The notes beneath the pieces are model-generated. The model did no database searches, was not told the DNA's origin, and worked only from the letters and a program-made list of their open reading frames with translations. Positions 56,640 through 64,000 of a DNA stretch of 64,000 bases are shown piece by piece (positions within the stretch are counted from its first letter, which is position 1; the number at the start of each line of letters is the position of its first letter). The stretch is from Polietes domitor. Lineage: Eukaryota; Arthropoda; Insecta; Diptera; Muscidae. Location of the stretch: assembly GCA_947397865.1 (NCBI GenBank), contig OX377619.1, positions 104,873,007 to 104,937,006 on the forward strand, in the 5' to 3' direction. The translations under genes and the position numbers were made by a program.

Positions 56640-58680
56640 ATCTGGCAAACGGGAATACCTTACGACATAGCACGCATACCGTAAGTAGTCCCAGGAAGGA
56701 GCTATCGAACTGCCGTAAGTAGACCCAGGAAGGAGCTATGGAACTACTTTTACACTTCTTCCATATTCAATTTCTAATCTCCAAAAAGTGGCCATGGAAA
56801 TTTGGTATTTTCAGGGGAGTTTCTGGCCAGGATCACTGCCCATATCTGGCAAACGGGAATACCTTACGACATAGCTCGCATACCGTAAGTAGACCCAGGA
56901 AGGAACTATTGAACTGCTTTTACACTTTTTCCATATTTAATTTCTAACCTCAAAAAGTGGTCATGGAAATTTGGTCCTTTTCAAGTGAATTTCTGGCCAT
57001 TATCACTGGTAATATCTGGCAAACGGGAATACCTTACGACATAGCACGCATACCGTAGGTAGTGCTAGGAAGGAGCTATCGAGCTGCTTTTACACTTTTT
57101 CCATATTCAATTGCTAACCTCAAAAAAGTGGACATGGAGATTTGGTATTTTCAGGGGAATTTCAGGCCAGGATCACTGGCCATATCTGGCAAACGGGAAT
57201 ACCTTACGACATAGCACGCATACCGTAGGTAGTGCTAGGAAGGATCTATCGAGCTGCTTTTACACTTTTTCCATATTCAATTTCTAACCTCAAAAAACTG
57301 GCCATGGAAATTTGGTCCTTTTCAAGTGAATTTCTGGCCAGGATCACTGGCCATATCTGGCAAACGGGAATACCTTACGACATAGCACGCATACAGTAAG
57401 TAGTCCTAGGATGGAGCTATCGAGCTGCTTTTACACTTTTTCCATATTCAATTTCTAACCTCAAAAAACTGGCCATGGAAATTTGGTCCTTTTCAAGTGA
57501 ATTTCTGGCCAGGATCACTGGCCATATCTGGCAAACCGGAATACCTTACGACATAGCACGCATACCGTAAGTAGACCCAGGATGGAGCTATGGAACTGCT
57601 TTTACACTTTTTCCATATTCAATTTCTAATCTCCAAAAAGTGCCCATGGAAATTTGGTCTTTTCAGAGGAATTTCTGGCCAGGATCACTGCCCATATCTG
57701 GCAAACGGGAATACCTTACGAAATAGCACGCCTACCGTAAGTAGAACCAGGAAGGAGCTATCGAACTGCTTTTACACTTTTTCCATATTCAATTTCTAAC
57801 CTCAATAAAGTGTCCATGGAAATTTGGTCTTTTCAGAGGAATTTCTGGCCAGGATCACTGCCCATATCTGGCAAACGGGAATACCTTACGAAATAGCACG
57901 CATACCGTAAGTAGACCCAGGAAGGAGCTATCGAACTGCTTTTACACTTTTTCCATATTCAATATCTAATGACCAGGATCACTGGTCATATCTGGCAAAC
58001 GGGAATACCTTACGACATAGCACGCATACCGTAAGTAGTCCCAGGAAGGAGCTATCGAACTGCCGTAAGTAGACCCAGGAAGGAGCTATGGAACTACTTT
58101 TACACTTCTTCCATATTCAATTTCTAATCTCCAAAAAGTGGCCATAGAAATTTGGTATTTTCAGGGGAGTTTCTGGCCAGGATCACTGCCCATATCTGGC
58201 AAACGGGAATACCTTACGACATAGCACGCATACCGTAAGTAGACCCAGGAAGGAACTATCGAACTGATTTTACACTTTTTCCATATTTAATTTCTAACCT
58301 CAAAAAGTGGTCATGGAAATTTGGTCCTTTTCAAGTGAATTTCTGGGCATTATCACTGGCAATATCTGGCAAACGGGAATACCTTACGACATAGCACGCA
58401 TACCGGAGGTAGTGCTAGGAAGGAGCTATCGAGCTGCTTTTACACTTTTTCCATATTCAATTGCTAACCTCAAAAAAGTGGACATGGAGATTTGGTATTT
58501 TCAGGGGAATTTCAGGCCAGGATCACTGGCCATATCTGGCAAACGGGCATACCTTACGACATAGCACGCATACCGTAGGTAGTGCTAGGAAGGATCTATC
58601 GAGCTGCTTTTACACTTTTTCCATATTCAATTTCTAACCTCAAAAAACTGGCCATGGAAATTTGGTCCTTTTCAAGTGAA
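56640..58680. repeat. Higher-order repeat, period 1350 bp, two partial copies
   Basis: 56640-57330 recurs at 57990-58680 (offset 1350). The marker is the broken junction GAACTGCCGTAAGTAGACCC (56708 and 58058), where about 110 bp of a monomer is missing, followed by TACTTTTACACTTCTTCC and GTGGTCATGG. Confidence 0.85.
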
Positions 58681-61600
58681 TTTCTGGCCAGGATCACTGG
58701 CCATATCTGGCAAACGGGAATACCTTACGACATAGCACGCATACAGTAAGTAGTCCTAGGATGGAGCTATCGAACTGCTTTTACACTTTTTCCATATTCA
58801 ATTTCTAACCTCAAAAAAGTGGCCATGGAAATTTTGTCCTTTTCAAGTGAATTTCTGGCCAGGATCACTGGCCATATCTGGCAAATGGGAATACCTTACG
58901 ACATAGCACGCATACCGTAAGTAGTCCTACGAAGGAGCTATCGAACTGCTTTTACGCTTTTTCCATATTCAATTTCTAGCCTCAAAAAAGTGGCCATGGA
59001 AATTTGGTCCTTTTCAAGTGTATTTCTGGCCAGGATCACTGGCCATATCTGGCAAACGGGAATACCTTACGACATAGCACGCATACCGTAGGTAGTGCTA
59101 GGAAGGAGCTATCGAGCTGCTTTTACACTTTTTCCATATTCAATTGCTAACCTCAAGTGGCCATGGAGATTTGCTATTTTCAGGGGAATTTCAGGCCAGG
59201 ATCATTGGCCATATCTGGCAAACGGAAATACCTTACGACATAGCACACATACCGAAGGTAGTGCAAGGAAGGTGTTATCGAACTGCTTTTACAATTTTTC
59301 CATATTCAATTTCTAATCTCCAAAAAGTGCCCATGGAAATTTGGTCTTTTCAGAGGAATTTCTGGCCAGGATCACTGCCCATATCTGGCAAACGGGAATA
59401 CCTTACGAAATAGCACGCATACCGTAAGTAGAGCCAGGAAGGAGCTATCGAACTGCTTTTACACTTTTTCCATATTCAATTTCTAACCTCAAAAAAGTGG
59501 CCATGGAAATTTGGTCTTTTCAGAGGAATTTCTTGCCAGGATCACTGCCCATATCTGGCAAACGGGAATACCTTACGACATAGCACGCATACCGTAAGTA
59601 GTCCCAGGAAGGAGCTATCGAACTGCTTTTACAATTTTTCCATATTCGATTTCTGGCCAGGATCACTGCCCATATCTGGCAAACGGGAATACCTTACGAA
59701 ATAGCACGCATACCGTAAGTAGACCCAAGAAGGAGCTATCGAACTGCTTTCACACTTTTTCCATATTCAATATCTAACCTCAAAAAAGTGGCCATGGAAA
59801 TTTGGTCCTTTTCAAGTGAATTTCTGGCCAGGATCACTGGTCATATCTGGCAAACGGGAATACCTTACGACATAGCACGCATACCGTAAGTAGACCCAGG
59901 AAGGAACTATCGAACTGCTTTTACACTTTTTCCATATTCAATTGCTAACCTCAAGTGGCCATGGAGATTTGCTATTTTCAAGTGAATTTCAGGCCAGGAT
60001 CACTGGCCATATCTGGCAAACGGGAATACCTTACGACATAGCACGCATACCGTAGGTAGTGCTAGGAAGGAGCTATCGAGCTGCTTTTACACTTTTTCCA
60101 TATTCGATTTCCAACCTCAAAAAAGTGGCCATGGAAATTTGGTCTTTTCAGAGGAATTTCTGGCCATTATCACTGGCCATATCTGGCAAACGGGAATACC
60201 TTACGACATAGCACGCATACCGCAGGTACTGCTAGGAAGGAGCTATCGAGCTGCTTTTACACTTTTTCCATATTCAATTTCTAATCTCCAAAAAGTGGCC
60301 ATGGAAATTTGGTCTTTTCAGAGGAATTTCTGGCCATATCTGGCAAACGGGAATACCTTACGACATAGCACGCATACCGTAAGTAGACCCAGGATGGAGC
60401 TATGGAACTGCTTTTACACTTTTTCCATATTCAATTTCTAATCTCCAAAAAGTGCCCATGGAAATTTGGTCTTTTCAGAGGAATTTCTGGCCAGGATCAC
60501 TGCCCATATCTGGCAAACGGGAATACCTTACGAAATAGCACGCCTACCGTAAGTAGAACCAGGAAGGAGCTATCGAACTGCTTTTACACTTTTTCCATAT
60601 TCAATTTCTAACCTCAAAAAAGTGTCCATGGAAATTTGGTATTTTCAGGGGAATTTCAGGCCAGGATCACTGGCCATATCTGGCAAACGGGAATACCTTA
60701 CGAAATAGCACGCATACCGTAAGTAGACCCAGGAAGGAGCTATCGAACTGCTTTTACACTTTTTCCATATTCAATATCTAATGACCAGGATCACTGGTCA
60801 TATCTGGCAAACGGGAATACCTTACGACATAGCACGCATACCGTAAGTAGTCCCAGGAAGGAGCTATCGAACTGCTTTTACACTTTTTCCATATTCGATT
60901 TCCAACCTCAAAAAAGTGGCCATGGAAATTTGGTCTTTTCAGAGGAATTTCTGGCCATTATCACTGGCCATATCTGGCAAACGGGAATACCTTACGACAT
61001 AGCACGCATACCGTAAGTAGTCCCAGGAAGGAGCTATCGAACTGCTTTTACACTTTTTCCATATTCGATTTCCAACCTCAAAAAAGTGGCCATGGAAATT
61101 TGGTCTTTTCAGAGGAATTTCTGGCCATTATCACTGGCCATATCTGGCAAACGGGAATACCTTACGACATAGCACGCATACCGTAGGTAGTGCTAGGAAG
61201 GAGCTATCGAGCTGCTTTTACACTTTTTCCATATTCGATTTCCAACCTCAAAAAAGTGGCCATGGAAATTTGGTCTTTTCAGAGGAATTTCTGGCCATTA
61301 TCACTGGCCATATCTGGCAAACGGGAATACCTTACGACATAGCACGCATACCGCAGGTACTGCTAGGAAGGAGCTATCGAGCTGCTTTTACACTTTTTCC
61401 ATATTCAATTTCTAATCTCCAAAAAGTGGCCATGGAAATTTGGTCTTTTCAGAGGAATTTCTGGCCATATCTGGCAAACGGGAATACCTTATGACATAGC
61501 ACGCATACCGTAAGTAGACCCAGGATGGAGCTATGGAACTGCTTTTACACTTTTTCCATATTCAATTTCTAATCTCCAAAAAGTGCCCATGGAAATTTGG

Positions 61601-64000
61601 TCTTTTCAGAGGAATTTCTGGCCAGGATCACTGCCCATATCTGGCAAACGGGAATACCTTACGAAATAGCACGCCTACCGTAAGTAGAACCAGGAAGGAG
61701 CTATCGAACTGCTTTTACACTTTTTCCATATTCAATTTCTAACCTCAATAAAGTGTCCATGGAAATTTGGTCTTTTCAGAGGAATTTCTGGCCAGGATCA
61801 CTGCCCATATCTGGCAAACGGGAATACCTTACGAAATAGCACGCATACCGTAAGTAGACCCAGGAAGGAGCTATCGAACTGCTTTTACACTTTTTCCATA
61901 TTCAATATCTAATGACCAGGATCACTGGTCATATCTGGCAAACGGGAATACCTTACGACATAGCACGCATACCGTAAGTAGTCCCAGGAAGGAGCTATCG
62001 AACTGCCGTAAGTAGACCCAGGAAGGAGCTATGGAACTACTTTTACACTTCTTCCATATTCAATTTCTAATCTCCAAAAAGTGGCCATAGAAATTTGGTA
62101 TTTTCAGGGGAGTTTCTGGCCAGGATCACTGCCCATATCTGGCAAACGGGAATACCTTACGACATAGCACGCATACCGTAAGTAGACCCAGGAAGGAACT
62201 ATCGAACTGATTTTACACTTTTTCCATATTTAATTTCTAACCTCAAAAAGTGGTCATGGAAATTTGGTCCTTTTCAAGTGAATTTCTGGGCATTATCACT
62301 GGCAATATCTGGCAAACGGGAATACCTTACGACATAGCACGCATACCGGAGGTAGTGCTAGGAAGGAGCTATCGAGCTGCTTTTACACTTTTTCCATATT
62401 CAATTGCTAACCTCAAAAAAGTGGACATGGAGATTTGGTATTTTCAGGGGAATTTCAGGCCAGGATCACTGGCCATATCTGGCAAACGGGCATACCTTAC
62501 GACATAGCACGCATACCGTAGGTAGTGCTAGGAAGGATCTATCGAGCTGCTTTTACACTTTTTCCATATTCAATTTCTAACCTCAAAAAACTGGCCATGG
62601 AAATTTGGTCCTTTTCAAGTGAATTTCTGGCCAGGATCACTGGCCATATCTGGCAAACGGGAATACCTTACGACATAGCACGCATACAGTAAGTAGTCCT
62701 AGGATGGAGCTATCGAACTGCTTTTACACTTTTTCCATATTCAATTTCTAACCTCAAAAAAGTGGCCATGGAAATTTTGTCCTTTTCAAGTGAATTTCTG
62801 GCCAGGATCACTGGCCATATCTGGCAAATGGGAATACCTTACGACATAGCACGCATACCGTAAGTAGTCCTACGAAGGAGCTATCGAACTGCTTTTACGC
62901 TTTTTCCATATTCAATTTCTAGCCTCAAAAAAGTGGCCATGGAAATTTGGTCCTTTTCAAGTGTATTTCTGGCCAGGATCACTGGCCATATCTGGCAAAC
63001 GGGAATACCTTACGACATAGCACGCATACCGTAGGTAGTGCTAGGAAGGAGCTATCGAGCTGCTTTTACACTTTTTCCATATTCAATTGCTAACCTCAAG
63101 TGGCCATGGAGATTTGCTATTTTCAGGGGAATTTCAGGCCAGGATCATTGGCCATATCTGGCAAACGGAAATACCTTACGACATAGCACACATACCGAAG
63201 GTAGTGCAAGGAAGGTGTTATCGAACTGCTTTTACAATTTTTCCATATTCAATTTCTAATCTCCAAAAAGTGCCCATGGAAATTTGGTCTTTTCAGAGGA
63301 ATTTCTGGCCAGGATCACTGCCCATATCTGGCAAACGGGAATACCTTACGAAATAGCACGCATACCGTAAGTAGAGCCAGGAAGGAGCTATCGAACTGCT
63401 TTTACACTTTTTCCATATTCAATTTCTAACCTCAAAAAAGTGGCCATGGAAATTTGGTCTTTTCAGAGGAATTTCTTGCCAGGATCACTGCCCATATCTG
63501 GCAAACGGGAATACCTTACGAAATAGCACGCATACCGTAAGTAGACCCAGGAAGGAGCTATCGAACTGCTTTCACACTTTTTCCATATTCAATATCTAAC
63601 CTCAAAAAAGTGGCCATGGAAATTTGGTCCTTTTCAAGTGAATTTCTGGCCAGGATCACTGGTCATATCTGGCAAACGGGAATACCTTACGACATAGCAC
63701 GCATACCGTAAGTAGACCCAGGAAGGAACTATCGAACTGCTTTTACACTTTTTCCATATTCAATTGCTAACCTCAAGTGGCCATGGAGATTTGCTATTTT
63801 CAAGTGAATTTCAGGCCAGGATCACTGGCCATATCTGGCAAACGGGAATACCTTACGACATAGCACGCATACCGTAGGTAGTGCTAGGAAGGAGCTATCG
63901 AGCTGCTTTTACACTTTTTCCATATTCGATTTCCAACCTCAAAAAAGTGGCCATGGAAATTTGGTCTTTTCAGAGGAATTTCTGGCCATTATCACTGGCC
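57545..64000. repeat. Higher-order repeat, period 3943 bp, second copy cut by window
   Basis: 57545-61487 recurs from 61488 with offset 3943 at all landmarks up to about 63500 (for example 58307/62250, 59095/63038). After that the offset falls to about 3822 because the first copy has roughly 120 bp extra near 59600-59700. A 1131-bp period (60005-60874 recurring at 61136-62005) lies within it. The unit corresponds to about 23 monomers. Confidence 0.9.

Larger units (their letters stand above)
51955..64000. repeat. Complex satellite, ~170-bp monomer, ~70 tandem copies
   Basis: Monomer landmarks in order: GGCCATGGAAATTTGGTC, TTTTCA(A/G), GAATTTCTGGCCAGGATCAC, GGCCATATCTGGCAAACGGG, AATACCTTACGACATAGCAC, GCATACCGTAAGTAG, CCAGGAAGGAGCTATCGAAC, TGCTTTTACACTTTTTCCAT, ATTCAATTTCTAACCTC. 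Successive landmarks lie 170-171 bp apart (52317, 52487, then 52677 in a 190-bp variant, 52847). All units share one orientation. Two main subtypes alternate: GTCCTTTTCAAGTGAATTTC and GTCTTTTCAGAGGAATTTC. The 60-100-codon frames in this array recur with the repeat period and are not genes. The array continues past the window. Confidence 0.97.

Noticed and set aside
52845..63356. Set of 60-100-codon frames in the right satellite
   Set aside because: They recur at exactly the higher-order periods (1830, 3943, 1131 bp) and reflect the monomer sequence. No protein motif, and they are broken wherever a monomer varies.
29295..64000. CRISPR-like array
   Set aside because: Tandem units follow each other without unique spacers, and the context is an animal genome with LINEs and satellites.
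51955..64000. CENP-B box in the monomer (GGCAAACGGG)
   Set aside because: Only the A-NN-CGGG half fits; the required TTCG half reads TATC. Not a CENP-B box.

Overview
The window looks like heterochromatin from a dipteran, probably brachyceran fly, genome. The evidence is AT-rich non-coding DNA, Jockey-clade and LOA/I-group LINEs, a BEL/Pao pol relic, Transib-like and other TIR elements, an Inr+DPE promoter in a LINE, and satellite arrays filling more than half of the window. The species cannot be named from the sequence. I found no convincing host protein-coding gene, tRNA or rRNA.

Left part, 1-29,294 (transposon graveyard). It opens with a decayed Jockey-clade LINE (1-4209). A repeat block follows (4210-6118) that carries a Transib-like element with a 5-bp target duplication. 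Next come an AT-rich stretch with a TA-flanked TIR element (7370-8263), a degenerate minisatellite, and a decayed antisense LINE of a second type (about 9595-11130). From 13,336 the same series of sequences recurs in the same order and orientation, separated by further insertions. This suggests an old segmental duplication. In the second copy, an antisense LOA-like LINE (14778-23213) is inserted with the 8-bp duplication AACAGTTA. A full-length Jockey-clade LINE (18842-23065) is in turn inserted into that LOA-like element with the 12-bp duplication GGGGTGTCACCT. The uninterrupted site survives in the first copy at 4849-4860. A second copy of the antisense LINE lies next to a BEL/Pao pol remnant, which breaks off where the satellite begins.

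Middle, 29,295-51,953. This is a heptamer satellite, TTTGAAG on the + strand left of the gap and its complement CTTCAAA to the right. It totals about 22.5 kb and is split by exactly 200 N. Its orientation reverses at the gap. The CTTCAAA strand is open in every frame, so thousands-of-codon reading frames here are arithmetic artefacts. The two arms differ sharply in indel content.

Right part, 51,955-64,000. A complex satellite of about 170-bp monomers, all in one orientation, starts directly at the last heptamer. It has higher-order repeats of about 1830, 1350, 3943 and 1131 bp. Each monomer carries short dyad symmetries. A centromeric or pericentromeric role, or a dipteran-type telomeric complex satellite, is a reasonable hypothesis that the sequence alone cannot settle.

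The only nearly intact coding unit is the nested Jockey-clade element. It has ORF1 (nucleic-acid-binding Gag-like protein) and ORF2 (endonuclease/reverse transcriptase), with a 10-bp overlap between them. Its RT lacks about 12 residues relative to its neighbour copy, so it may be inactive.
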